Shown here: positions 1 through 7,036 of the stretch, piece after piece | Layout of the letters: every line of letters begins with the position of its first letter | Numbering within the stretch: the first letter of the stretch is position 1 | DNA from: a virus | Virus record (IMG/VR): IMGVR_UViG_3300047444_000548 | Coordinates: 1-27,776 of that record | Direction: 5' to 3' (one strand) | Length of the DNA: 27,776 nt | Notes under the pieces: model-generated | Databases searched by the model: none | What the model was told of the DNA's origin: nothing | What the model saw: the letters and a program-made list of their open reading frames with translations, nothing else | Translations under genes and position numbers: made by a program

Positions 1-81
1 TGGCTGGCCGTGTGGCTGATGATCATCGCCGACAACACGATTCACCTCGCCATCAACGCTGCTGCCATCAACTGGCTCTGA
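1..81 (+). CDS. C-terminal end of a hydrophobic (membrane-type) protein, partial
   Basis: Frame 1 is open from the window edge to TGA at 79-81 and gives 26 residues ending in NAAAINWL. The visible stretch is mostly Leu, Ile, Val, Ala and Trp with few charges, which looks like a membrane-spanning tail end. The next gene starts 10 bases later behind a G-rich ribosome binding site, so the two are probably co-transcribed. Most of the gene lies outside the window and no function can be assigned. It could be a small membrane protein or the tail of a longer enzyme. Confidence 0.55.
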   Translation, partial: WLAVWLMIIADNTIHLAINAAAINWL

Positions 82-91
82 GGGGGTTCCC

Positions 92-958
92 ATGCGCGTC
101 CTCCTCAGCGGCCACCGAGGCTTCGTCGGCCGCCACCTGCACGCCGCCCTGAACGCCCGGGGCGACGACGTCACCGGCGTCGACCTGATCGACGGCCGGG
201 ACGCCCTCGATCTATTCCGCTTCGACCAGCGGCCCTACGACCTCGCCATCCACTGCGCGGCAGTCGTCGGCGGCCGGGCCAGCATCGACGGCTCACCGCT
301 CGGCGTTGCCACGAACCTCGCGTTGGACTCCTGGTACTTCCGCTGGCTGATCCGCACCGGCACCCCGCGCGCCGTGTACTTCTCCAGCTCGGCCGCCTAC
401 CCGGTCGAACTCCAGCAGCCCGGCGAGATTCACCGGCTCGCCGAGACGGACATCGACTACGAGCGGCCCGGACGGCCCGACGCGACCTACGGGCTCGCCA
501 AGCTGACGGGGGAGCATCTCGCCCGGTACGCCGAAGCCGAAGGCTGCCGCGTCCACATCCTCCGGCCGTTCTCCGGCTACGGCGAAGACCAGGACGAGAC
601 GTACCCCTTCCCCGCCTTCATCCGCCGCGCACGCGAGCGGCAGGACCCGTTCGAGATCTGGGGCGACGGCAGCTCCACCCGCGACTGGATCCACATCGAC
701 GACCTGGTCGGCGCCACCCTCGCAGCCGTCGACCAGGACGCCACCGGACCGATCAACCTCGGCTGGGGCAGGGCCACCAGCTTCGACGAACTAGCCGGCC
801 TCGTCACCACGGTCGCCGGCTACCGGCCCGAGCTGAAGCACCTCGACACCGCACCCCAAGGCGTCCACCACCGAGTCTGCGATCCGAAGCGGATGCTTGA
901 CGTCTACCAGCCGCGCGTGAGCCTGGAAGAAGGCATCGCGAGGGCGCTCGCCGCATGA
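92..958 (+). CDS. NAD(P)-dependent sugar-nucleotide epimerase/dehydratase (extended SDR family)
   Basis: This 288-residue protein has the features of the extended short-chain dehydrogenase/reductase family that acts on nucleotide sugars (GDP-fucose synthase or UDP-glucose epimerase type). The N-terminal Rossmann signature GHRGFVG spans residues 7-13. A Ser run at 98-100 and the YxxxK pair Tyr133/Lys137 supply the usual catalytic residues, and STRDWIHIDDLV near residue 200 is the typical C-terminal substrate-domain motif. Length is slightly short for the family (about 310-330) but all core motifs are present. ATG 92 follows a run of G (82-86). The stop overlaps the next start in ATGA. The substrate cannot be read from the sequence. 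Together with the glycosyltransferase at 9511 it suggests sugar modification of virion or host surface, which is an inference. Confidence 0.88.
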   Translation: MRVLLSGHRGFVGRHLHAALNARGDDVTGVDLIDGRDALDLFRFDQRPYDLAIHCAAVVGGRASIDGSPLGVATNLALDSWYFRWLIRTGTPRAVYFSSSAAYPVELQQPGEIHRLAETDIDYERPGRPDATYGLAKLTGEHLARYAEAEGCRVHILRPFSGYGEDQDETYPFPAFIRRARERQDPFEIWGDGSSTRDWIHIDDLVGATLAAVDQDATGPINLGWGRATSFDELAGLVTTVAGYRPELKHLDTAPQGVHHRVCDPKRMLDVYQPRVSLEEGIARALAA

Positions 959-1161
959 GCGGGCAGTGGCTGGCCAAGCAGACCAGCGGCACCGACGTGC
1001 ACGTCGTCCCGCTCGACGACCTGATCCTCCACGACCACACCGACCTCTGCCCCTGCGGACCCACACCACGCCGTGAGCCGCGCGGAGACGGATCCGACGG
1101 GTGGATCTACACCCACCACAGCCTCGACGCCCGCGAGACCGACGAAGGAGGCAGGTCGTGA
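955..1161 (+). CDS. Small conserved phage protein with CPCGP motif
   Basis: This 68-residue protein is translationally coupled to the epimerase by an ATGA overlap. It carries a central Cys-Pro-Cys-Gly-Pro motif preceded by an acidic/His segment (LILHDHTD) and followed by DGSDGW and a HHSLDARE segment. From memory, short proteins of this pattern recur next to terminase genes in actinobacterial phages, where they are left as hypothetical. The two Cys and several His could bind a metal, but this is not shown. A second, frameshifted copy of the same family lies at 2070-2229, which supports this being a real conserved family rather than a chance frame. Confidence 0.75.
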   Translation: MSGQWLAKQTSGTDVHVVPLDDLILHDHTDLCPCGPTPRREPRGDGSDGWIYTHHSLDARETDEGGRS

Positions 1162-1295
1162 CCCGCCGTACCCCGGAGCAGAAGCTCGCACGCAAGCTCC
1201 AAGCGGAATCAGGCAGGCCCTACACGGCGTGCCTCGTCGAGGCCAAGAAGTTGCTCGCCGAGCAGGGCAATCAGCCTGCTCGCCCCAAGGAGTAG
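1158..1295 (+). CDS. Small hypothetical protein (45 aa)
   Basis: The GTG at 1158 overlaps the preceding stop in GTGA, the coupling pattern used repeatedly in this window, with GGAGGCAGG just upstream at 1147-1155. The 45-residue product is basic and predicted helical (TRRTPEQKLARKLQAESG, then CLVEAKKLLAEQG). The frame is open further upstream, but a longer product would overlap the previous gene heavily, so the coupled start is preferred. No recognised domain. It may be a small nucleic-acid or structural accessory protein, which is speculation. Confidence 0.6.
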   Translation: MTRRTPEQKLARKLQAESGRPYTACLVEAKKLLAEQGNQPARPKE

Positions 1296-1297
1296 CT

Positions 1298-1591
1298 ATG
1301 TCCGGCGGATGGGCATCGTCCGACCGCAAGGCCCGGCTTCCGTCGAACTGGCGGACCATCCGAGCCAAGGTGCTCGCCCGCGACCCAGTCTGCAAGATCT
1401 GCGGCGTGCGGCCCAGTTCGCACTGCGACCACATCGAGGCCAAGACGGACGCCCATTCGGAGGACCGACTTCAAGGCGTCTGTGAACCCTGCCACCTGCA
1501 GAAGTCCAGCCGCGAGGGCAACGACGCACAGCGCGCCAACCCGTCAGCCGGACGGAAGCGACCGCCCGAGCAACACCCCGGACTGAGGTGA
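1298..1591 (+). CDS. HNH endonuclease
   Basis: This 97-residue protein has the HNH nuclease zinc-finger layout: CKIC at 32-35, the His-containing core SHCDHI at 41-46 and CEPCH at 62-66. Cys32, Cys35, Cys62 and Cys65 would bind the structural zinc and His45 is the likely general base. Single-domain HNH proteins beside terminase genes are known in HK97-type phages, where they work with terminase in cleavage at the packaging site. That role is inferred here from family knowledge and position. ATG 1298 was chosen because it follows AAGGAG (1288-1293) and begins just after the previous stop. The frame is open upstream but overlaps other genes. The basic tail after residue 70 may contact DNA. Confidence 0.85.
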   Translation: MSGGWASSDRKARLPSNWRTIRAKVLARDPVCKICGVRPSSHCDHIEAKTDAHSEDRLQGVCEPCHLQKSSREGNDAQRANPSAGRKRPPEQHPGLR

Positions 1592-1809
1592 CCATGGGCG
1601 CCTACCTCGTCGTCCACGCCGAACGACACGGCGACGACACCCTCATCGAAGACGACCAGCTCGAAGTCGAGTTCGTGCACGGCTGGGTCCTCTTCAAAGA
1701 CCGCCGCGTCATCGACGACAACCGTGTCGCCATCGCCATCCCGGCCGCGCAAATCCTCCGGGTGGAGCGGGTAGATGAAGACCAGGAGCCCGCGCCGCAG
1801 AAGGAGTGA
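1588..1809 (+). CDS. Small hypothetical protein (73 aa)
   Basis: The GTG at 1588 overlaps the HNH stop (GTGA). An in-frame ATG at 1594 is an alternative that would remove two residues. The product is acidic, with alternating hydrophobic and polar residues (LEVEFVHGWVLFKDRRVI, then VAIAIPAAQILRVERV) that predict a small beta-rich domain and a charged tail. No known family is recognised. It sits in a run of tightly packed small genes between the epimerase and the non-coding region, so it is likely expressed with them. Confidence 0.6.
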   Translation: MTMGAYLVVHAERHGDDTLIEDDQLEVEFVHGWVLFKDRRVIDDNRVAIAIPAAQILRVERVDEDQEPAPQKE

Positions 1810-1815
1810 CCGACT

Positions 1816-2073
1816 GTGGCCAGCAAAGGACGAGGCACGAGGCGCGGAGGCGGCAACGCCCAGACCCTGCGCAACTACTGGACCCGCGGCGCCGGCGCCG
1901 CCAAGATCCGCTGGGGTACCCCCGGCGACTGGTCTCGCTGCAACCGCATGCTCTCCAAGTACATGGGAGCAAGGGCCAAGGGCTACTGCCAGCTCAGGCA
2001 TATGGCTGCCACCGGCATGACGACGAGCGCGCACGCGAAGGCGATGCGAGGCGGAGCAGGCAAGAGGCGGTGA
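1816..2073 (+). CDS. Small basic conserved phage protein (YWTRGAGAAKIRWGTPGDW family)
   Basis: This 85-residue, strongly basic protein starts at GTG 1816, six bases after the previous stop, with AAGGAG upstream at 1801-1806. Its core contains the phrases YWTRGAGAAKIRWGTPGDW and a later ARAKGYCQLRHMAATGM. I recognise this pattern from actinobacterial phage genomes, where it is a conserved gene near terminase and normally has no assigned function. The high Arg/Lys content and the Gly-rich start suggest nucleic-acid contact, which is an inference. Its stop overlaps the next, damaged gene in GTGA. Confidence 0.75.
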   Translation: MASKGRGTRRGGGNAQTLRNYWTRGAGAAKIRWGTPGDWSRCNRMLSKYMGARAKGYCQLRHMAATGMTTSAHAKAMRGGAGKRR

Positions 2074-2229
2074 CCAACCACCTTCACGTCACGCCCATCG
2101 GAGACCAGGTCGACCACGACCACCGAAGCCGACTGCGTGTACGGGCCTGAGGTCAGGCCGGTCACCCAGGTGGACGGGGTGGTGGGCAGGCCGCTGGTGC
2201 ACGCCTCCCTCGCCGGCCGGGAGCGGTAG
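2070..2229 (+). pseudogene. Frameshifted second copy of the CPCGP-motif small protein
   Basis: The GTG at 2070 overlaps the upstream stop (GTGA). It reads NHLHVTPIGDQVDHD and then runs off frame to a stop at 2148-2150. Shifting by one base near 2116-2121 opens a frame that reads TTEADCVYGPEVRPV, then VDGVVG and LVHASLAGRER, to TAG at 2227-2229. Read together, the two halves match the 955-1161 protein segment by segment (HV.P..D...HD, C..GP, DG..G, H.SL..RE). The second Cys is replaced by Tyr and the Trp after DG by Arg, as expected in a decaying copy. No clear slippery heptamer is visible at the junction, so loss of function fits better than programmed frameshifting. A sequencing error is also possible. 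Confidence 0.7.
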
Positions 2230-2337
2230 GGGTAGGGCAGGCGCCGCCCCCACCCACCCAGGGTGCGTGCCGGCCGAGGGCAGGAGAGGGTGAGGCAGGC
2301 GATGTGGTCATGGTCAGTGTCGACTCGTCGAGCTGAG

Positions 2338-2393
2338 TGATCATCGAAGGTTGATCGAATTTCGTTCGATCGAATCGAATGATCATTCGATTT
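2338..2393. promoter_or_regulatory. AT-rich palindrome cluster, candidate operator or packaging-protein binding site
   Basis: Within GC-rich surroundings this patch holds a perfect 20-base palindrome (aatcgaatgatcattcgatt, 2373-2392), a perfect 10-base palindrome ttcgatcgaa (2365-2374), and a further TGATCA (2338-2343) followed by another TCGAA. The shared half-site is TCGAAT or its complement ATTCGA. Repeated dyads of this kind are typical of binding sites for dimeric DNA-binding proteins such as phage repressors or terminase-associated factors. Which protein binds is unknown. Confidence 0.45.
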
Positions 2394-2634
2394 GCGTAGC
2401 TCAAGATCCAGTAGACCTCAGCTCCATGATCAAGTCACCCCTTCAAGATCACGGAGGGGCAGGGTCGCCCCGGGGAGGGACCCCCTGCCGGCGCCCCTCG
2501 GGAGTCGGGGCCGTATAGCACCTGACATCGCCCCCGGGTTTCCAGGGCCGCTGACCTGCGGTGATGCCTATCCGGTCTAGTCCACTCGCCTGGGTCGGCC
2601 TGGTCGCAAGATGGTAACGGTGCAGGTCGGAGAT

Positions 2635-2663
2635 CTGTAGCCGTGACGTCGGTCGACTAGGGT
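2635..2663 (+). promoter_or_regulatory. Possible promoter before the late gene block
   Basis: TAGGGT at 2658-2663 matches the actinobacterial -10 pattern TANNNT. It ends six bases before ATG 2670, which would give a leaderless or nearly leaderless transcript. A weak -35 candidate, CTGTAG, is at 2635-2640 with 17-base spacing. The same bases (GGGTGA) could instead act as a ribosome binding site, so the promoter call is tentative. Confidence 0.3.
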
Positions 2664-2669
2664 GAAGTC

Positions 2670-3308
2670 ATGACCTCGACCGTCGCAGCCCGCCGCACAG
2701 TGTGCGAGCAGTGCGCCGGCCCGCTGCCTCTGATGGTGCGGGCCGATGCGCACTACTGCGGCGCGACCTGCAGGAAGCGGGCGAGCCGGTCTCGGATCGC
2801 CGCCCGTCAGGAGCAGGTGGCGGTCGAGCAGCAGGCCCGCATCCCGGCCGAGTTGACGTCGCGTCCGCGCTGGGTGCGGCACAAGGCCAAGGTCCCGCTC
2901 CGCACGGACGGTCGCTTTGCTTCGGTGAAGGACCCGTCGTCTTGGTCCGACTATCAAGCGGTCGCCTCGGCGACTGCGGGCGACGGCATCGGCTTCGTCC
3001 TCACGGCCGGCGACGGCATCCTGGTCGTCGACCTGGACCATGCGGTCGAGGACGGTCGCGTGCTGCCGTGGGCGCAGGCGATCGTGGACCAGCTGCCGCC
3101 GACGTACATGGAGCGTGGCCGGTCGGGTACCGGCCTGCACCTGTGGTTCCGTGGCGCGGCCCCGCATGGTCGGCGCATCCGCAAGGGGGAGTTGGCGTTC
3201 GAGGTGTACTCGGACCGCCGGTACATGATCGTCGGCGACCGGGTTCCGGGCACGCCACTCAGTCTTGCCGAGCTGCCTGACGTAGCCGGTTTGATCGCCT
3301 CGCTCTGA
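2670..3308 (+). CDS. Primase-polymerase (PriPol/AEP-like) catalytic-domain protein with N-terminal Cys motif
   Basis: The 212-residue product starts with a Cys-rich segment (CEQC near residue 12, then HYCGATC with Arg/Lys following) that resembles a zinc-binding knuckle. The rest shows the three archaeo-eukaryotic primase motifs in order. These are an acidic pair in ILVVDLDHA (Asp121, Asp123), the small-residue/His motif SGTGLHLWF (His157), and an acidic third site in AFEVYSD (Glu178). This matches the N-terminal domain of bifunctional DNA primase/polymerase proteins. There is no helicase or C-terminal primase domain, so it is a minimal form. It heads the structural operon just before small terminase rather than lying among replication genes. 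It may prime or extend DNA, or may have been co-opted for another late function; activity is inferred only from motifs. Confidence 0.78.
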   Translation: MTSTVAARRTVCEQCAGPLPLMVRADAHYCGATCRKRASRSRIAARQEQVAVEQQARIPAELTSRPRWVRHKAKVPLRTDGRFASVKDPSSWSDYQAVASATAGDGIGFVLTAGDGILVVDLDHAVEDGRVLPWAQAIVDQLPPTYMERGRSGTGLHLWFRGAAPHGRRIRKGELAFEVYSDRRYMIVGDRVPGTPLSLAELPDVAGLIASL

Positions 3309-3336
3309 CGCCCCGGCGGCGTCCCTTGCGGGCGTC
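3307..3336 (+). terminator. Stem-loop between primase-like gene and small terminase
   Basis: GACGCCC (3307-3313) pairs perfectly with GGGCGTC (3330-3336), and GTTGTTTCC follows. A shorter alternative pairs GACGCC with GGCGTC at 3318-3323. It overlaps the last codons of the primase-like gene and could attenuate transcription into terminase. Confidence 0.35.
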
Positions 3337-3391
3337 GTTGTTTCCAGCCCTCTGTGCGCCCTGGTGGCGTGCTCTGACCCTGGAGGTCGTC

Positions 3392-3832
3392 ATGGGCGCT
3401 CGTGGACCTATCGGTAAGCGCTCCGAGGAGCGCATGGGCCATCGCTCGAAGGAAGATCAAAACTCCGTCACGAAGGCTCCGTCGGGGGCGCCGGTGGATC
3501 TGCCGGATCTGCCCGACGCTGATCCTTTGTGGCATCCGATCGCCGCCGACTGGTACCTGTCGCTGCGGGAGTCCGGCCAGGCCGCGTTCTACCAGCCGTC
3601 GGACTGGGCGGTCGCCCGCTATGCCGCAGACCTGATGTCGAAGGTGCTGATGTCGGAGCGGGGTCCCAACGGTCAGTTGGTGGCGGCGCTGAACTCGGTT
3701 ATGTCGTCGCTGCTGACGACTGAGGGCGATCGTCGGCGCGCTCGCATGGAGTTGGAGCGGAAGAAGCCCGCTTCGCAGGGAGACGCTGGCGTGACGGTGC
3801 TCGATGACTACCGCTCCGCCTTCAGCGGCTGA
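3392..3832 (+). CDS. terS: Terminase small subunit
   Basis: This 146-residue protein begins with GARGPIGKRSEER, the Gly-Pro/Lys-Arg N-terminus seen in small terminases of HK97-like actinobacterial phages. It continues with an acidic hinge and a helical middle (DWYLSLRESGQAAFYQPSDWAVARYAADLMSK) and a charged C-terminal helix. Small terminase recognises phage DNA and feeds it to the large subunit. ATG 3392 is preferred over the upstream in-frame codons because TGGAGG (3381-3386) sits five bases before it. It overlaps the large subunit by 29 bases, which supports a paired function. The subunit is recognised by order and general pattern more than by a single diagnostic motif. Confidence 0.82.
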   Translation: MGARGPIGKRSEERMGHRSKEDQNSVTKAPSGAPVDLPDLPDADPLWHPIAADWYLSLRESGQAAFYQPSDWAVARYAADLMSKVLMSERGPNGQLVAALNSVMSSLLTTEGDRRRARMELERKKPASQGDAGVTVLDDYRSAFSG

Positions 3833-5576
3833 GGCCGACGAGTCTGTTCCGGATGTAGTCGAACCCGTCGTCATCGGCCCTACTTGGACGCGCGACGAGT
3901 TCGGGAACTTCATCGAGCCGCCGTTCACCCTTGGGCATCACGTCGCGCGGTGGGCCGAGGACAGCCTGCAGCACGGCGCTGGTCGGCTGTGGCGCTTCAC
4001 CTCGGAGCAGATCCGAATCCTCTTCTGGTGGTACGCCCTTGATCCCGATTCCGGGGAGTTCATCTACCGAGATGCGGTACTGCAGAGACTTAAGGGGTGG
4101 GGGAAGGACCCGTTCGGTGCGACGTTGTCTGCCACCGAATTCGTGGGTCCGTGTAGATGGCATGGACGGGTCGCAAAGCATGGAGAGATCCGTGGCGTTC
4201 CCGCGGGGCAGCCTGTAGGGGAGCCCCACCCGGAGGCCTGGGTGCAGATCGCTGCCGTGTCGAAGGATCAGACCCGCAACACGATGATCATCTTCGGCTC
4301 GCTGTTCACGAAGGAAGCCAAGGCCGAGTACGGCATCGAGGTTGGCAAGGAGATCGTCTACGCCCACAAAGGGCTTAGCCGCATCGAGGCTGTGACCTCA
4401 TCACCCCGATCCCTTGAGGGCGGCCGGACGACGTTCACGCTGCTCAACGAGACGCACCACTGGATCGAGTCGAACCAGGGCCACGAGATGGCCGCGACCA
4501 TCGAGCGCAACGCCACGAAGTCGGCGGACGGGGCGGCCCGAACTTTCGCGATCACCAACGCCTTCGAGCCGGGCGAAGACTCCGTCGCCGAGCAGACGCG
4601 GGACGCCTATGAGGCGGCCGAGGCGGGCCGGGCTGAGGACACCGGCATTCTGTACGACTCGCTGGAAGCCCCGCCCGAGGCGAAGCTGACGAAGCCGTGG
4701 CTGGAGAAGGTTCTGAAGGCGGTCCGAGGCGACTCGGTCTGGCTGAACATCCCGCGAATCATGAAGTCGATCCTCGACGTCCGCAACCCGCCAAGTCGGT
4801 CCCGCCGTTTCTGGTACAACCAGATCGCCGCGGCCGAGGATGCGTGGCTGTCTCGTTACGAGTGGGACGCCTGCAAGCGCGAGGATCTGGCGCTGGCGGA
4901 CGGCGACGAGATCGTCCTCTTCTTCGACGGCTCCAAGAGCGACGACGCGACAGGCCTGGCGGCCTGCCGGATGTCGGACGGGCTGGTGTCCGCGCTCGGT
5001 GTGTGGCAGAAGCCGGCGAACTGGCCGGCCCCGAACACGCCGGGCTTCGTTCCGTATCGGGTGCCGCGCGACGAGGTGCATGGCGTCGTCGAGAACGCGT
5101 TCAGCCGGTTCAAGGTGCTGGCGTTCTTCGCTGACCCGGGCTCCGGCCAGGATGATGACGACGGCGAAATGTACTGGGACACCTATATCGACACGTGGGG
5201 TCAGGCATGGGGTCCCAAGCTGACGCTGCGGTCCGTGCTGTCGGGTCCGAAGGCGCACGCAGTCCGCTGGGACATGCGCGACTCTCGCAACCAGGAGACG
5301 TTCACGGAGGCCGTGAAGCGCACCCACGCGGACGTGCTGGAGCGGACGCTGATCCATGACGGCCACAAAGTGCTGCGCACGCATGTGATCAACGCCCGGC
5401 GGCGGACGAACCGTTGGGGAATCACGATCGGCAAGGAGCACCGTGAGTCTGCTCGGAAGATCGACCTCGCGGTGTGTGCGATCGGGGCGCGAATGCTGCG
5501 CCGCATGATCCTCAACTCGCCGAAGCGGGCCAAGAAGAAGAGTCCAGGCAAGGGGAGGGTGGTGGTGCTGCGGTGA
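3804..5576 (+). CDS. terL: Terminase large subunit (packaging ATPase and nuclease)
   Basis: This 590-residue protein has the length and two-domain layout of large terminases. The ATPase half contains a Walker A-like segment KGWGKDP (Lys101) and a Walker B-type strand ending LLNETHHW (Glu216). Asn215 occupies the position usually held by Asp in DE, a variant I associate with this phage group. The nuclease half shows acidic sites expected of the RNase H-like fold: FFDGSKSDD (Asp375) and FFADPGS (Asp444). It powers DNA translocation into the prohead and cuts the concatemer. ATG 3804, inside the end of the small subunit gene, is the only good start. Its stop overlaps the portal start (GTGA). Confidence 0.95.
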   Translation: MTTAPPSAAEADESVPDVVEPVVIGPTWTRDEFGNFIEPPFTLGHHVARWAEDSLQHGAGRLWRFTSEQIRILFWWYALDPDSGEFIYRDAVLQRLKGWGKDPFGATLSATEFVGPCRWHGRVAKHGEIRGVPAGQPVGEPHPEAWVQIAAVSKDQTRNTMIIFGSLFTKEAKAEYGIEVGKEIVYAHKGLSRIEAVTSSPRSLEGGRTTFTLLNETHHWIESNQGHEMAATIERNATKSADGAARTFAITNAFEPGEDSVAEQTRDAYEAAEAGRAEDTGILYDSLEAPPEAKLTKPWLEKVLKAVRGDSVWLNIPRIMKSILDVRNPPSRSRRFWYNQIAAAEDAWLSRYEWDACKREDLALADGDEIVLFFDGSKSDDATGLAACRMSDGLVSALGVWQKPANWPAPNTPGFVPYRVPRDEVHGVVENAFSRFKVLAFFADPGSGQDDDDGEMYWDTYIDTWGQAWGPKLTLRSVLSGPKAHAVRWDMRDSRNQETFTEAVKRTHADVLERTLIHDGHKVLRTHVINARRRTNRWGITIGKEHRESARKIDLAVCAIGARMLRRMILNSPKRAKKKSPGKGRVVVLR

Positions 5577-7036
5577 CTGCCTACGCCCCCGAGTTGCCGC
5601 TGACGTTCCTGTCGGACGACGAACTCGCTCTCATCGCTCTGCTCAGGGGCGACATGCTGCGCGACCGGTACGCACTGAAACTGCGGGACGCGTACTTCAA
5701 CGGCGAGCAGCTGGTGCGGGATCTCGGCATCAGCATTCCTCCTCAACTCAAGGGCCTGCACACGGTCATCGGGTGGCCGCGTGTCGGAGTCGAATCGCTG
5801 GAGGAGCGCCTCGACCTGGAGGCGTTCCGGTGGGCTGACGGCTCAGACTCCTCCGACCTGGAGGAGATTGCCGACGCCAACGACTTGTTCGACGAGTCGA
5901 GCCTGGCCCACCTAGACGCCCTCGTGTACGGCCGCGAGTATCTGGCGATCGGCTCGGGGGACTGTGGCGACGACTGCCCGCCCCTGATCACTATCGAGTC
6001 GCCGCTGGACATGACGCTGATGTGGGATGCCCGTCTACGGATGGGCACGGCCGCCTTGCGTGAGTGCGCTATGGACAACTACGTCGAGTCCGGTTCGGAC
6101 GAGCGGATGATCGTGCTCTACCTGCCGGACCAGACGATCACGGCGCTGCCCTCAGATTCGGGCGGCTGGCAGGTCATCGACCGCGACATGCACGGGCTGG
6201 GGGTCGTGCCGGTTGTGCGGCTGGCGAACCGGCAGCGAACTGCAGACCGGGTCGGCAGGTCGGAGATCACCCCGGACATCATGTCGATCACTGATGCGGC
6301 GTGCCGCCGGTTGATGGGCATCGAGGTGGCCGCCGAGTTCTTCGGCGCCCCGCAGCGCTACATCCTCGGTGCGTCGGAGTCGGCGTTCCAGGACGCGGAG
6401 GGCAACGCCAAGTCGGCCTGGGAGACGTACATCGGCCGGGTGCTGGCGCTGGAGCGGGATGAGGACGGCAACGTCCCCGATGTGGGCCAGTTCGCCGCGC
6501 ATGACCCGTCGGGCCAGACGAAGATTGTCGACTTGTATGCCCGGATCATGTCGAGTCAGTTCGGGCTTCCGCCCCACATGCTCGGCTACACCACCGACAA
6601 CCCGGCCTCCGCAGATGCCATCCGGTCGACGGAGTCCAAGCTGGTCAAGCGCAGCGAGCGGCGGATCCGGCGCTTCGGCAGGGCGTGGCAGGACGCAATG
6701 CGCCTCGCCCTGTGGGTGCGCGACGGCGTGCCGCCGGACAAGACGCAGCGCATCGAGACCGTGTGGCGGAACCCGGCGACGCCGACTGTCGCGGCTGCTG
6801 CAGACGCCACCGTGAAGCTGGTCCAGTCCGGCATTCTCCCGGCCGACTCGGACGTCGCCCTGGAAATGGCGGGGCTGACGGAGGGCCAGCGCAAGCGGGT
6901 GCGTGCGGACCGGCAGCGTGCTGCCGGCCGCGCGGGAAGCACCGCGCTGATGGACCGGCTAGCCGCGCTCGACACGGCTGGTGGCGGCCGTAGTCCGGCG
7001 CCGTCGGAGGCCGACCTTGGCATCAACAACCTCTGA
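5573..7036 (+). CDS. Portal protein (SPP1 gp6-like)
   Basis: This 487-residue protein directly follows large terminase and precedes the MuF-like and scaffold genes, the standard place for the portal. Length and composition fit the SPP1 gp6-like family. The protein opens with helices, has an acidic stem region (DLEEIADANDLFDESSLAHLDAL), and a long helical portion with Ser/Ala- and Arg-rich segments (RSTESKLVKRSERRIRRFGRAWQDA) typical of portal crown and wing regions. The portal forms the dodecameric ring through which DNA enters. GTG 5573 overlaps the terminase stop and follows AAGGGGAGGG (5560-5569). The frame is open back to 5474, but that longer form would overlap terminase by 100 bases. 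Confidence 0.92.
   Translation: MTAYAPELPLTFLSDDELALIALLRGDMLRDRYALKLRDAYFNGEQLVRDLGISIPPQLKGLHTVIGWPRVGVESLEERLDLEAFRWADGSDSSDLEEIADANDLFDESSLAHLDALVYGREYLAIGSGDCGDDCPPLITIESPLDMTLMWDARLRMGTAALRECAMDNYVESGSDERMIVLYLPDQTITALPSDSGGWQVIDRDMHGLGVVPVVRLANRQRTADRVGRSEITPDIMSITDAACRRLMGIEVAAEFFGAPQRYILGASESAFQDAEGNAKSAWETYIGRVLALERDEDGNVPDVGQFAAHDPSGQTKIVDLYARIMSSQFGLPPHMLGYTTDNPASADAIRSTESKLVKRSERRIRRFGRAWQDAMRLALWVRDGVPPDKTQRIETVWRNPATPTVAAAADATVKLVQSGILPADSDVALEMAGLTEGQRKRVRADRQRAAGRAGSTALMDRLAALDTAGGGRSPAPSEADLGINNL

Larger units (their letters stand above)
2230..2669. other. 440-base non-coding segment: candidate packaging/control region
   Basis: No convincing coding frame is present on either strand. 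The segment has three parts. The first is a G/C-rich stretch (about 2230-2300). The second is a markedly AT-rich patch (about 2336-2400) built of repeated TCGAA/TTCGA and TGATCA words. The third is a GC-rich stretch with dyads, including GGCAGGG (2458-2464) pairing with CCCTGCC (2483-2489) around a CCCCGGGG palindrome. It lies between the HNH/small-gene block and the primase-terminase genes. In phages with this gene order the cohesive-end site is often close to terminase, so a cos site is possible here, but no cleavage position can be read from the sequence. Confidence 0.5.

Noticed and set aside
2112-2125. Programmed frameshift at the damaged small gene
   Set aside because: No slippery heptamer or clear downstream structure is present, and two motif residues are already substituted, so decay is the simpler explanation.
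2162-2404. Minus-strand open frame of 80 codons in the non-coding segment
   Set aside because: Composition is dominated by Pro/Arg/Gly runs from GC bias, it lacks a ribosome binding site, and it resembles no family.
2392-2580. Plus-strand open frame of 62 codons in the same segment
   Set aside because: It reads low-complexity Ser/Arg/Pro sequence, has no ribosome binding site, and its start lies within the palindrome cluster.
2511-2650. Possible tRNA gene in the non-coding segment
   Set aside because: No GTTCGA-type T-loop paired to a complete cloverleaf is seen, and no anticodon arm fits.
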